NCBI GenBank assembly: GCA_001662425.1 | Contig: BDDC01000170.1 | Coordinates: 1,349 to 65,348 of the forward strand | Source of the DNA: Chlamydomonas sphaeroides | Lineage: Eukaryota > Chlorophyta > Chlorophyceae > Chlamydomonadales > Chlamydomonadaceae | Length of the DNA: 64,000 bases | Reading direction: 5' to 3' | Made by a program: the position numbers and the translations under genes | In this document: piece after piece, positions 45,641 through 58,417 of the stretch | Layout: every line of letters begins with the position of its first letter | Numbering within the stretch: position 1 is the stretch's first letter | The notes under the pieces: generated by a model | Told to the model about the DNA's origin: nothing | What the model saw: the letters and a program-made list of their open reading frames with translations, nothing else | The model's database searches: none

Positions 45641-46028
45641 TGAAGGGTCCTTGCACGCAGCTCTCAGCAGGGGTCGGGGCGTCGGGCTGGTCGGAGCAAC
45701 ACGTGACGTGACTCGATTACCATGGCTCCGTTGCATGCAGCAAGCAGTGTACTGGCACATCCGAAGCTAGCATGAGTTGTGCAAAAGGCGTGAGGTGGGA
45801 GAGGCAACAGGCATCAAGGGCGTGGCAGGGGATGGGGGATGGGCGTGCCAGGGGCGTGCCATTGCGGAAGCCGGAAAGCCGGGGCGCCGAATGCGCTGCA
45901 AACAACCTAACTCATCACCATATTGCTCACGACACGCACTGCAACAGAGAAACCAAGCTTCCCCTTCTTGTCCTTGACATCGCGGAGCGCACAGGCGCGG
46001 GCCACAGGCCCGAAGACGCGCAGCCACC

Positions 46029-49000
46029 ATGTCGAAAACAGCCTACATGCGTGGACTGCAGGTGCTTAGCAGATGTGCAAAAGCCCAGCTTCGCGGAATC
46101 AGGGCGATCGCTGACCGCAGTGGTCGCCCGCATCCAGGTCTTCATTTCTGACATCCGAGCATGTCAGAACAAAGAGCAGGAGCAGCGGCGGGTGGAAAAG
46201 GAGCTGGCAAAGATCAGGGCAAAGTTTGGGGAGGACAAGGCGCTCTCCGGTGAGCCCTCGCCAGCTCCGCCCTGCAGTTGGCGAGCCTGGCTTGAACTGC
46301 CACGATGCACGTGCAGGTTATGACCGGCGCAAGTACATTTGGAAGCTGCTCTACATTTACATGCTGGGCTTTGACATTGACTTCGGCCACAAGCAGGCGT
46401 GTGACCTAATCCCCATGCAAAAGTATTCCGACAAGCAGGTCGGGTACATGGCCTGCTCCTTACTGCTGCAAGAGGTATGTCGCGAAGCCAGCCAGTTGGC
46501 CAGTCACCAGATTGGAAAGTGGCGCTTGGCTGCTTGTGCGTCGTGTCAAGACGCCGGGGGTTTCGCTTGCAGAACGACGAGTTCCTGCGGCTGGCCATCA
46601 ACGCCATCCACCTGGACATGACCAGCCGCAACGAGGCCTTCCAGGCCCTGGCCCTCAGCTTCGTTGGCAACAGTGAGGCGGGAGGCTGTGGTAGTGGCCG
46701 CAATCGGGGCGTGACGGCAGGGGTTGGGTGCCGGGCGTGTGCAGCGGTTGACCCAACAACTGAACGTTCCCACGCCCGGCAGTCGGCGGCCAGGAGATGG
46801 CAGAGGCGTTGACGCTGGACGTGATCAAGCTCCTGGTAAGGATGGATCTCAACAGCGTTTTTGCTGTCCGAGCGCCTTTCAGCTGTTCCATTACCATCCC
46901 ACTGCACTGCGGCTTCCTGCAGACGAGCGGCGCCAGCCGGCCGCTTATCAAGAAGCGCGCGTCGCTTTGCCTGCTGCGCCTGCTGCGCAAGACGCCTGCG
47001 GACGCCCCTCTGCTAGTGTCGGCTGACACGTTCAGCCCGACGATGGGCGCGCTGCTGGAGGAGCGGGATCTGGGCCTGCTGCTCTGCAGCGTCACGCTGC
47101 TGCACGGCCTGGTGCAGCGCTCCGGCACTAGTAAGCACGGCGCAAGCAGCCGCGCTGCAAGCTGCGGTTCTGGCAAACGGCGTGCTTCGCGGCGGCCTGC
47201 CCTGACCAGGGGCTGGTTGGATGTAGCCACGCGGCAAGCCGGCTGACTCAGCCCGCCCTGCGTCCACCCAGGCGGCTACGAGACGTGCCAGGGCCGCATC
47301 ATCAAGATCCTGGAGCGGCTGGTCCGGGAGCGCGAGCGCATCGCGCCAGAGTACCTGTACTACGGCCTCCCGTCGCCCTGGCTGCAGGTGCTGCTGCAAC
47401 AGAGCACATACCGGAACCTGCCTTACAGCGCAGCACAGGCTCTCTAGCGCGCGATGTCGACCGTTGGCTTTCTAGGGACTTAATCGGGTGCCTCCGTGCC
47501 GCGCGTGCTGGTGTGCAGGCGCGCTGCCTGCGCACGCTGCAGCTCTTCCCGCCACCGGACAGCGCCACAGAGCGCAAGGCGCTGCATGAGGTGCTGCAGA
47601 ACCTCATCCAGAGCAGTAAGCGCCGCCGACATGGGGCTCGGGCACCTTAGCACTGTCGTGGCTGCAACCACCCTGGCCGCGCGCACGATCGAGGACCATG
47701 CGCGGTGCATGCCGCCGGCAGCGCGCAGCGGTTGGGCGGTCTGGCTACAGCACGCAGCCGAGCCGGTTGCTCCCGCCTCTGGCCGCGTGTCCCGCAGCCA
47801 GCACAGACGCGGCGAAGAACGCAAACCCCAACAAGACCAACGCGCTGAACGCCATCCTGTTCGAGGCGCTCGCGCTGTCGCTGCACCACGCGTCGTCGGC
47901 GGGCGCGGCCGTGAGCGGCACGGGCCCCGACGCAGCGGCGGACCGCGCGACGCTGGGCTCGTGCCTGGCGCTCATGGGCCGTTACTTGGCGGGCAAGGTG
48001 CGCCGTCAGCCCACTGCCGCCCATCCCGTCATGGGTTTCGCTTCACGCTCTGGGCACATCCCGCCCGCACTCGCCGGTACACCCATGCTGAGTTTGGCTG
48101 CCATGTCTGGAGCGGACGCTAGCTTGGCATGCGTCCAACACGCGCCGTCGCCGCGAACCTGCTGTGCTGCCGGGTTCCGCTGCAGGACCCCAACGCCAAG
48201 TACCTGGCGCTCGACTCGCTGGCGCGGCTGGCGGGCAGCATGCCGGAGGTGCTGGAGGGCGTGCGCCACCACCAGCAGACCGTCATGGCCAGCCTGCGGG
48301 TGCGTGCGAACGGGCCTGACTCGCGGCCTCCTGCCGCAGGCCAGGCTCTGCCGGGGGCAGGCGGGGCACTGGCTCCGGACACCGCAGCAGTGGAATGTGT
48401 GCATGGCGCGGGTGGTGTTGCTGAAGCCCTCGCCACTGTGGGCACTGCAGGACGCGGACGTGTCCATCCGGCGGCGCGCGCTGGACCTGCTGTTCGCCAT
48501 GTGCGACCCGCCGTCGGCGCCCGAGGTGGTGGGCGAGCTGCTCAAGCACCTGGTGGTGGCGGACTTTGCCGTACGGGAGGAGCTGGTGCTCAAGGTAGGC
48601 GGCCGCCGCCCCGCACCGGCCCCCGCCCGGGCAGTTGGCACGATGCAATGCGGGCGTAGTACCTCTACCTCCTGTGCATCGCCATCCTGCACTGACTCTG
48701 GTCGGGATAGGGCAGCGAGCTTACAAAGCGATGGCCAGCCCTTCCCTGTGCCCGGGCATGGTCCCTGCTTGCGGTACTCGGGCCGCCTGAGCCGGGCTGC
48801 TTTTTGACCCCGCCATGTTGTCCCCTGGGGTTGCGGCCGGCGGCCCACAGGTGGCCATCCTGGCGGAGAAGTACGCGCCCAACATGCAGTGGTGCGTGCG
48901 GGCAAGGATGCCGCTGGACTGGCGCCAACCCATGACAGCAGCGCTGCCGGCTATCTGAATGCCAACCATGCGCACGGGGTGAAGCTGGCAGGATCCGTGT

Positions 49001-52000
49001 TTGTTAGGCATGGGACGGAAGCTGGGTGTGGTCCGCATGCCGCCGTGGTCGCCTACCATGCCTTGGCGGCCACTGCCCCCACCAACCCCTGCGCACAGGT
49101 ACATGGACGTGGTGCTGCAGCTGCTGGAGCGGTCGGGCGACTTTGTGAGCGATGAGATCTGGCACCGCGCGGTGCAGCTGGTCACCAACAACCCAAGCAT
49201 GCAGGAGTACGCGGCTCGGAACGTGGCCGAGGCGCTCAAGCGCGGCGCTACGCACGAGGTGCGCCGGCCAGCAGGCTTCCCTGCACGCGGCGGTGGCAGC
49301 AGCGCGGCAGCACACGGCGTACGCTGCGCCCGTGCACCCGCCTGTTGCCCCTGGGGATTCCAGGGCAGGGAGGCCAGCGTTCCTAGTTGCGAGCGCACCG
49401 CTTCACCCCTGCTAACTGCCCTCACGTCGCCCCCGTACCATGCCGCCAGTCGCTCATCTGCACCGCCGCCTACGTGCTGGGCGAGTACGGGCGCCTCATC
49501 CGCGCCGAGGTGCCGCCCGCGGAGCAGTTCCGGCTGCTGCACGGCGCCTTCCCCGCCGCCAGCCAGCCCACCAAGGGCCTGCTCATGACGGCGCTGCTCA
49601 AGGTGCGGCGGGCCGCTGCCTCACACACCGCCAGAGACCAGCCCAACACCCCGCGGGCCCCGGTGTACAGCCCGGCTGGGCTTCCTGCGTTGCCCGGCTG
49701 CAGCTTAACGGCATCCCGCCTCGCCACGTAATACCTCGCCCACATCACCCCACGTGATTGAGCTGAACTCCTGCCCCACACGCGCAGATCTACCTGCTGG
49801 AGCCGCAGAACGCGACACTGTCGCGCGACGTGCGGGAGCTGTTCGAGCGCTACAAGCGCTTCATGGACGCGGAGCTGCAGCAGCGGGCCACCGAGTACCT
49901 GGTGCGTGGGTGCGCCAAGGGGCACGGGAGCGGCTGCTGTTCGGCAGCGCAGCTGGCGGGCGTGTCCCCATGGGCAGCTGATGCTTGCGACACACAGCCA
50001 TCGCCCACCGTCGCGCCGCGGCCACCCGCACCCGCCCTCGCCCGCAGCAGGCTCTGGCCGCCAACCCGCAGGCCGCGACCGCCAGCTTCATCCTGCCCAT
50101 GCCGGCCTGGACGATCCGCGAGTCCACGCTCATGAAGCGGCTGCAGCCGGAGGACGGCAGCGGCGCCGCTGACGGCGCGGGCGCCGACGGCTCGTCCACG
50201 CTGGCAAGCGCCAACCCCTCGCCGCTGCTGTCAGTGCCCATGCCGGGCGCGGCGCCGGCTGCCCCGTCCGCGGCCGCCGACCTGCTCTCCATGGACTCGG
50301 TGGCGTCGCGGGGAGGGGCGCCGCCCAACGGCGCGCCCGCGGCACCCGCGCCGCCGCCCAAGCCCACCACGCCGGTGGACCTGCTCTCGGACCTTTTCGG
50401 GGACGTGGTGGTCGCCTCAAGCAGCAGCGCTGCCGTGCCGCCGGCGCCCGCGCCGCAGCCCGGCTACCCGGGGGCGCCCGTACCGGGGGCAGCGCCAGGG
50501 GGTTTCCCAGGCATGCCGCCGCCAGGGCCCATGCCCGGGTATCCAGGCGTGCCGCAACCGCAAGGCGGATTCCCCGGCATGGCGCCCGCGCCGGGCGGGT
50601 ACCCTGGCGCACCCGGGGGCTTCCCGCCCGCGCAGGGCGGCTACCCGCCTGCGCCAGGCGGCTTCCCTACCGCGCCAGGCGGTTTCCCGCCGGCCGCGCC
50701 GTACGGTGCTCCCGCGCCGGCTGCCAACCCCTTCGCCGCCAACCCCTTCCAGCAGGCGGCCCCGCCGCCCATGCCTGCGGCGGCACCCGCGCCCGCGCCG
50801 GCAGCCGCCGCGGCGGACCCCTTTGGGGACAGCCACTTTGGCGCGCCGCCGCCCCCTGCCGCTGCGCCGCCGCCTGTGGAGCCACCCCGGCCCTCGGGGG
50901 ACCTGGATGCCTGGTACAACGCATTGCTGCTCAAGGTACGACGGGCAAGACGCAATCAAGCTGTGCCAGGTGGTGCGGGTCGTTCGGACCGTGCTGCTTA
51001 CTTTTCATTTGTCCTTTATCTTGGTGCTGGGCACGACTATCGGGGCCCAGCAACAATGCTCCAATCGCGACCGGCACGAACTTGCGGCGTGTCCCTGTCT
51101 TCATCCGGTCGCTGCGTCGGATGTCCTTAAGCCCTCTCCTCTGCCCGCGGCCGCCGGCTCCCAGGAGCGCGGCATCCTGTACGAGGACCAGTACCTGCAG
51201 ATCGGGCTGCAGTCGCAGTACGGCCGCGGCCGCGGCTCCATCACGCTGTACTTGGGCAACAAGCACGCCACGGCCGCGCTCACCACCGTGGCCCTGGTGC
51301 TGGCCACGCCCTCGCCGGGCGTGCAGGTGCGCAGCGTTGCGTGCCCGCCTGGGGGATATCCATGCATTGGGGTGGCCCCTGCACGCCGGGGCCGGTGTGG
51401 CCCCGAATCCAGCTGCTCGCCCCTGGGCACTCATGACCGGGACGCGAACGCCCGCAACACGTCCTACCATGTCCTCACCGTGCCAGCACCTCCCCCTCCT
51501 CCCGCCCCTCCTCGCGCAGGTGACGGTGGGCCACCTGCCGGCGCAGCTGGAGCCCAAGCAGCAGGTGCAGGTGCCGGTGGGGCTGCTGTGCCTGGGCCCC
51601 TTCAGCAGCCCGCCCGCGCTGGGCCTCAGCTACGGCGTGGGCGGCGCGCCCGCGCTGCCGGCGCCCGGGGCGGCGCTGCGGCTGCCGGTGGCCATGCACA
51701 AGTTCATGGCGCCCGAGCCGCACGTGAGCAAGGAGCTGTTCTTCGAGCACTGGCGCGCCGCGGTGCCGGCGTGCAAGGTGATGGAGATGGTCGACCGCGG
51801 CGCGAGCGGGCCGCTGTCGGCTGAGGCGGTGCAGGTGCGTGCTGTGCCGGGGTTGGCGGGTTGTTTAGCGGCCAGCGGTCGACCGCGGTTCGTGCTCGCT
51901 TGGACTGGCGGGGGGCTACGGGGCCTTGCTGCGGGTGTCCTGTGAGCCGCTGGCTAGGGGCGGGGTTGGTCCATACAATCCCACCCGCCCTGCGGCGCCC

Positions 52001-52321
52001 TGCATTGCACTGCAACGCTCACCACCCCTGTCGCGCGCTGCCCTCTCCGGCCGTGCCGCGCAGGGCCTGATGCGGCTGTTGCACCTGGGCGTGGAGCACG
52101 GCTACCTGGACCCCTCGCCCCACAACGAGGCGGGCGCCGCCTACTGGGCGTCCGGCCCCGCCGAGCCGCAGCGGCCCTGCCTGTGCTGCTGCCGCGTCGA
52201 GGGCAACCCACAGAATCGGGCGCAGTTCCGGGTCACGGTGGTTGCGGAGCAGCCGGAGCTGGCGGCGGCGGTGCACGCGCTCTTGGTGGCGCAGGTCAAG
52301 GCCGCGCCGGCGTCGGCATGA
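46029..52321 (+). CDS. AP-2 complex subunit alpha (alpha-adaptin)
   Basis: Nineteen phase-consistent exons give about 1,138 residues. AP-2 links clathrin to cargo and phosphoinositides at the plasma membrane; alpha is one of its two large subunits. A 33-base first exon (ATG at 46029 in CCACCATGT) joins at 46138 to give MSKTAYMRGLQVFISDIRAC, matching the conserved N-terminus. Family landmarks follow: YIWKLLYIYMLGFDIDFGH, NIGGQEMAEALTLDVIKLL, ILERLV with YYGLPSPWLQ, SIRRRALDLLFAMCD, WYMDVVLQLLERSGDFVSDE, and AYVLGEYGRLIRAE. The trunk ends near residue 598. The hinge (599-894, exon 50048-50935) is Pro/Gly/Ala-rich with repeated GGYP/GGFP units, DLLSDLF, two NPF motifs (825, 830) and DPF (855). 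The ear (895-1138) has ILYEDQYLQIGLQSQYG and HKFMAPE. No break was found. AP-1 gamma is excluded by the N-terminus and the alpha-type ear. Confidence 0.96.
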
Positions 52322-52562
52322 GGCGCGACGGGGCGGGGATGCATTGGGGGAAGCGAAGGGCGTGATTGCGGGGTCCGGCGTCGGGGGGTTCGGTGGTGGG
52401 CCGGTCAGCGGTTGGCGTTTGCAGCGTTTGCGAGGGCGGCAATTGGCGGGCTTGTTTTGCCAGTTCTCATGATGGTACAGCGTATGTCTTGCAAGGGCCA
52501 CTCGAAGCGACAGACCGTCACTTTCATGTCGCGACGGGCTCCTCACACAATCGCTGTGCGCA

Positions 52563-52567
52563 TGTAA
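52563..52567 (+). terminator. TGTAA poly(A) signal, likely for AP-2 alpha
   Basis: TGTAA, the usual chlorophyte polyadenylation signal, lies about 240 bases after the AP-2 stop and about 400 bases before the next gene's ATG. This assignment rests on position and motif only. Confidence 0.4.
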
Positions 52568-52964
52568 GACAAGCAGACTGCAGCTTATGCTGCCTGTTAA
52601 GCGCGGCGGCCGGCTGAGCCCTGCTGAGCAAAGGAGGAAGTGAAGTAACAGCCTAACGGCGCTTGCAAGAGTTGCCGCCCGCCACGCGCTTTTGCTCTCC
52701 CACACGGACAGACTCACCACCGCTACGCCAGGCGGTCTGCACACTGCCGCTGTCCACTTCGTTTCGTATTGTCGCGCTGTGCCGCGTGCATCGCAAAGCT
52801 TCGCTAACTCACGCCGCTCCACTGCGCGCGACCATAGTCCGTCGCAACGCTGGAGCAGCTCAATGTCGTTGTCGGTATGTTGAGCTGTCTCTCATCGCCC
52901 AAGGCGTGGCGCTGAGGGGCGCATCGAGCGCCCGCCTCGGCGGGCCGCGAGCACCGCTCAGGCC

Positions 52965-55900
52965 ATGCGCGGCAAGCGCAAGGACTTTTCGGGCCTTGAG
53001 AGTTGCAGCAACGATGACGGGGGCGACAGTGCCGATTCCGGGCCCGGCAATCGTCCCGCGAAACGCAGCAAGAGCGCCAGCCGAAACAAGAGCCGAAGTG
53101 GCAGCGGCGGTTCAAGCGAGGAGGAGCAACGGCGGAGACGAAGGCTCTTGGCCAATCGGAGAGTGAGCAGGGGTGACGGACGGGCGAGGGCGGGCGATGG
53201 GCTGCGCCGTGCCGTCATTTGCGTGTGTGGAGACACTGGTAGTGCAGGCCAAGGTAATTGCGTTGGCTCAAGCACTTGACATCCCGAGCATAGGATATGG
53301 CGCTGAATCGGCTTTCTAGTCCACCGATTGTTCTAGGGTGGAGCTTGGGGCCCCCACGCCCCTGTCAACTGCACGTGCCGGGTCGTGCGGGGACGAGCCC
53401 TGCCTCTGGATACCCCACCGCAGCCCCGGCCAGGCGCTGCGCTGCGCGAGGCTTCTAAGTTCTAACCACACCCACGCCCCGTCCGTCTACGTCGTCCCTG
53501 GGCCCCACAGAGCGCACAGCGCAGCAGGTCGAAGCGCCTCGAGGAGGTACGTTGAGGGCCCCGCGGCTCTCGCGCTTCGTCCGGCGCTTGCACGAGCCTT
53601 GATGCCGCGTCGCCCGCGACGATGCATTGCGCTGTCACCGGCACCGTACCCAAACCCGACCTCCACGCACCTGCCCACCTGCGACCGCCGGCCACGGCTC
53701 CTGTCCGCCGGGCGACTGGGCTCGCGTCCCGGTGCTCTCGACAAGAAGCCTGCAAGCCGCAGCCCTGCGGCTCGCTGCAATGCCCTGCAGCCCCCGCTCT
53801 CAGCACAGCCCCAGCCCTCGGCACCACCGCTTCAACGCTTCCCCACCCCTGCTGACGGCCCGCAGGTGGGCGTGCTGGAGAGCCTGGTCGATGACATGGT
53901 GAAGGAGGTGGACGAGCTGCGGTCCGACCTGGTCAAGTGGACCGACCGCCACGCCGAGCTGCTGGCCGAGCACGAGCGCCTCGTGGCCCGCCTCACGGCC
54001 GCCGGCGTGGCGCCGCCGCCGCCGCCGCAGCCACAGAAGCCGCGGCAGCAGCAGCGACACCCGCAGGCGGCGGCGCGGGGCGCCAGCGCACGGGGTGCTA
54101 CTGCCGGCGAGGTGCCGGACGTGGCCATGCTAATTTCTAACCGCAACGACGACGACGGCGAGCACGCGCAGCACCCTCACCCACACCACTCCCAAACCCA
54201 CCAGCACCATCAACACCCGTACCAGCAGCACCAGGCCCAGCACCACCAGCACGAGGCACAGCTGCTGCCCGGCCAGCAGCAACCGCCCGGCACGTACCCG
54301 GCCCTGTCGCTGCACGGCAGCCACCAGCCGCCATCGCCGCTGGGCCGCAGCGGGCAGGACGCACCCGGCCAGCACCCGCCGCCCGGCCCGCACCCGCTTC
54401 CAGGCGACGCCGGGCAGCAGCAGGTGCCCCAGCAGCCGGGCCACTCGGGTACACCCGGCGCGGGCCGGGCAGCGCCGCGCTTGCCAGCCAACGGCAGCCC
54501 GGGGCACGCCTCATCGCGGCCCAGCGGCGCCGCGGCCCGCACGGGCAGCGCCGAGAGGCCCAACGCCGGCTCGGGCTCGGGCTCCGGATCCCACCCGGGT
54601 GCGGGCCCGGGCCATACCGCTGCCAGCACCGGCCTCCCGCCAGACGCAGCGATGGCGCCGCCGGGTGCCCGAGCGGGCGACGGCGGCACGGCCAGCGGCG
54701 GGGCAGCAGGCAGCGGCGGCGGCAGCGCCGCCACGCGGGGCATGCATCCTGGCGGCCGTGGTGCCGGAGGCGGCGTGCAGCCAGCCGGCAGCCCGGGAGG
54801 CGCCGCTGGGTCGCAGCTGGGCCACTTATCGCCGGTTGGCGGCTCGCTGACCGCTGGCCCTCCCTTCGCTGCAGCGCACGGGTCCGACGCAAATCCAGGC
54901 GTCGGCGTGAACGGCAACGGAACCGTTGCTGCAGGGCCTGGCAGCGGCGGCGACGACGGCACCCGTAGCAGCTCGGGTGGCTTTGCAGCAGCGCCGTCGG
55001 CTGCATTGGGAATCATCAAGGTTGAGGGCGCTGCCATCGCGCCGCCGGGCCCCGCCGCCGCTCGCTATGCGCCGCCCGCGCTGCTACCTCGCGACAACCT
55101 CGGCGGCTTTGCCTCGACCACAGCTCGCCGGCCAGGCAGCAATGGCGGCGGCGGCAGCGGCGGCGGCATGTGGGTCGGCGTCGTTGGCGACGGCGACGTG
55201 GCCGTCTGCCTCGGCTCCTACGGCGGCCTCTGCTCGCCCAAGGCTGGCTACACCACCACCGTGCCATTTCCCGGCTCACCGGTCGACTACCCTTCCGGCT
55301 GGTCCCCCGGCCGCCGCGGCAGCGGTGGCGGCGCCGTCGCGGGTTCCCCGCCCGACATCATCCAGCTGCAGAGCGCAACCGAGCTGCTGGATCCGCACGC
55401 CTGCGGCCAAGCCAGCGCCGTCGCCTCGCCGCCGCCGTGGGGCGGCCCACGGGTCGGCGGCGGCGCGGCGCCGCCGGCCGTCGCCGCGGCCGTGGACTCG
55501 GCCACGCCGTTGGGCGGCTCCGTAGCGGACCTGCTGTCGACCGGCTTGGGGGCAGACGTGGGCCACAATGCAGAGTTCTGGCTGACGCCCGGCCATGCTG
55601 AGGCGGCCCACCGGGCGGCTGTCGATCAAGGCCGCGGCGCGGACGGCGCCGCCGGCATGGCCGGAGACGGCGCCGCCGGCAGCGCGCCGGCGCTGCGGCC
55701 GCCGGCCGGCGGCGCCGTGGAGCGGCCGCGCCGCAGCCCCAGCGTTGGCGACCTGGGCAGCAAGGGCTCGCCCGGCAGCTCGGACTCGAGCCGCAGTCTG
55801 GCGTTTGCGGCGCAGGCGGGGCAGGGCCGGCCCGCGGAGCCCTTTGCGGCTGCGCTGCTGGGGGAGGGGTCACCCTACCGCAGCCTGGCCGTGCAGGGTG

Positions 55901-56202
55901 AGTGCGGCGGGCCGTGGGGCGCGTGGGCGGGCTGCGGCGCTTGCGTGCAGGGGTTGGTGCGGCCGCGGCTGACGCTGGCCGTCGCGACGTGTGTCCGCTA
56001 CACGCTGAGCCGGAGGATGCGCTGATGCCACGTGTCGTGTGCCGCCCAAGCAACGGCGCTCGCTCGGTGACCCCCACCCGCCCTGGACCCCGGCCCGGCC
56101 CGCTGACCCGCCGCAGAGGAGCTGACGGTGGCCTACCGCCACCACCACGACGAGGAGCCGGGCCTGGAGCTGGGCGGCTGGGACCCCACCGACCTCTTGT
56201 GA
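52965..56202 (+). CDS. bZIP transcription factor with long His/Pro/Gly-rich tail
   Basis: Four phase-consistent exons (52965-53162, 53511-53546, 53866-55897, 56117-56202) give about 783 residues. The basic region is spread over exons 1 and 2: RRRRRLLANRR, then SAQRSRSKRLEE from a 36-base microexon, with the invariant Asn at 64 and Arg at 72. The zipper starts exon 3: VGVLESLVDDMVKEVDELRS, then LLAEHERLVARL. This is a plant-like NR-SA-RSR-K core. Upstream is a charged, Ser-rich N-terminus (MRGKRKDFSGLESC, then KRSKS and RNKSRS basic patches, a likely nuclear signal). After the zipper come a His/Gln-rich stretch (about 54150-54260), then long Gly/Pro/Ala runs, and a short acidic C-terminus, DEEPGLELGGWDPTDLL. 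It lies downstream of AP-2 alpha in the same orientation, with no sign of co-regulation. Dimer partner and targets are unknown. Confidence 0.87.
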
Positions 56203-58417
56203 GGCGTAGGGGCGCAAGGGGGCAGGCGCGGGGCCAGGCGCGCCGGCGGCAGGCCTGTGGTCCACGAGGGGGCAGGCGGGCAGGCTAAAGGCTTGGGGGC
56301 TGGGGTGCGCAAGTGGGCCGGCACTCGAGGGCCGGGACGCGTGGGCCGCCGGGGCCGGGGGATGGATGACGGATAGGGGTCGACGAAAGCTGGCATGGCG
56401 GTTGCGGCGGCAGCGGCGGTGGCGGCGGCGGAGGCGGCTGAGGCGGCGGAGGCGGCGGAGGTTGGTTGCCGGGGCTGTGGGCTGCCCCCAACCATCGGCC
56501 GGCGCCTCTTGCGGCTTGCTCTCGGAGAGTTGGAGCTCGAGCTGACGACTGGCCTCTGGCTGGCGCGGTGAGGCGGTGCTCGACAGTCGACAGGTCGACA
56601 CGCACGGGAGGTTTCGGCCGGCTCGTATCGGCTCTCCCACGACTCCCGTGTCCCGCGTTTCTCTTGTCGTGCATGCCGGTATCGTGCATGCTCAGGCCCC
56701 AGGGGCCTGCAAGCGGGCCCCCCGGGTGCCCGCGCGCATCGTTGCGAGCTGTATGTGTTGTGCATGAGGCGGGTGCCGCCGGGCGCGGGGAGCGGCGCGC
56801 AGCGCAGGCACGGCGGCAGGGCGCAGGCGCAGGTGCAGGCGCAGGCCCTTGCCGGTCGTTAGGGCCGAAGCGTAGTAGGCAGGTGGCACAAACAGGCATG
56901 AGGACGCTCCTTTTACTGACGGCGGAAGGACAAGGGAGGTCAGGATGTTTCGGTGTCATGTGTCGGGGAGCATACGACTGACGTGCAGGTGTCTATCCTT
57001 AGCCAACGGGGCCACAGCTCTTTCCTTGCTGCGCCTCCCTTTCTTCTCCACTCTGCACTGCCTCTTTTACTCTTCTTCCACGGGCCTTGTGAATTGTTGC
57101 GGTTCCCCGCGGCACGCCTCTTGCTCTGCACTGTCCGCGTCGACATGGGCCCAAGGCGTAGCCATGAGACTTATAAACGGTTCATTCTGGACACGTACGC
57201 TTGTGGCACGAGCCGCAGCTTTTACTGTAGTTCCAGCGTGGAAGGCAGCTTACATGGCACCCGCATGCCGCAGCAGCCGCTGCAAGCAGCGGGCTCCCTG
57301 ACCGCGCAGCCGCCATCCAGCACACCAGCACACGTCTCGCTCAAGCCTCTCCACGCCCTCACCACGGCAGCAGCGCACTGCGCAGCAAACCAGGCACTAG
57401 GCTCGCCCCGCGAGCCGCCAACACCCTACACGCCATCCCGCCGCCACGCCGCGCGCCCGTGACGCCAGCCTGCCAATAACGCCAGCCCCCGCCCTCCTGC
57501 AGCAAGCAAGGAATCCGAAGTACACCTGCGACGCCTGGTATGCCCGGCCTAGCATGGACAAGCTGGGGCTGTCATGCTGCCGGCGGACATGCACCAGTCA
57601 CCCCCCGCCGCCCGCGCCACGCCGCGCATCACCTGCTGCTCAACCCACCCACCCACCCCGCAACGCAAAGCGAAACTCGCATCCCGCCGGCTTTATGATG
57701 ACCTCCACAACCCGCCGCTACAATGGCCACCCGTCGCCTCGCCACAAGGCACAAGCTCTCAACGACCAGTCCCCAGCACACGCGCAATCCTGAGCCCCAG
57801 CCCCCACTAGCGCCGTCCGCCGGCGCGGTTGCGCCATGCACTGCAGTGCACTGCGACGCCGCGCTGGCAGGATGCAAATAAAGTCGATTCCGGGCGTCCG
57901 CTGGCGCCTGCGCCCCAGGCTGCAGCCGGCCACACGGCCGCATGGCCGAGCCGCCGGGCGCCGCGGGCGCACATGGGCGCCCCGCTGGCGCCCGCGCCAT
58001 GCCTCGCTGGGCTGCCGGCCCCTCGGCCATCGAGACACGGCGGCTGGCAGTGTCCCCCGCCGACGCAAAACGTCGGCGGTGCCGCTGGCGCCTGCTGGAC
58101 GGTACACGAGGCTGGGGCGCCCGCTGCCGACGGCCCCAGCACCGCCGCCGCCACTTCGGGCGGCGCACAGGCAGGGCCAACGCTCCGTGGCGAGGCAGGG
58201 CCCAGCTGCCGCGGCCGGCACCCATCGCCGCGGCGGCCCGGCCGCCGGCCAGGGGGCACCGGCCCCCTGCAGCGCCACAGCGAGCTGTGCCGAGCTGGAG
58301 CCGGCGACGTCCAAACCAAGCACTCCCTGCCGCCGCTACCGCCGCGGCGCCGCTGCTGCTGCTGCTCCCGCCGTCGCGCCGCTGCGCCTGACGGCGCACC
58401 CGGTGCGGGGCAGGCTC
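56203..58417. other. Convergent intergenic region without a supported gene
   Basis: This holds the 3' UTRs of the rightward bZIP gene and the leftward CDS gene. Bases 57223-57248 resemble the loop and 3' arm of the stem-loop at 45583-45640. From about 57450 to 57800 the DNA is C-rich with CCAC runs. Long open frames around 57807-58682 overlap the CDS gene's last exon in the wrong frame and are not supported. Confidence 0.4.
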
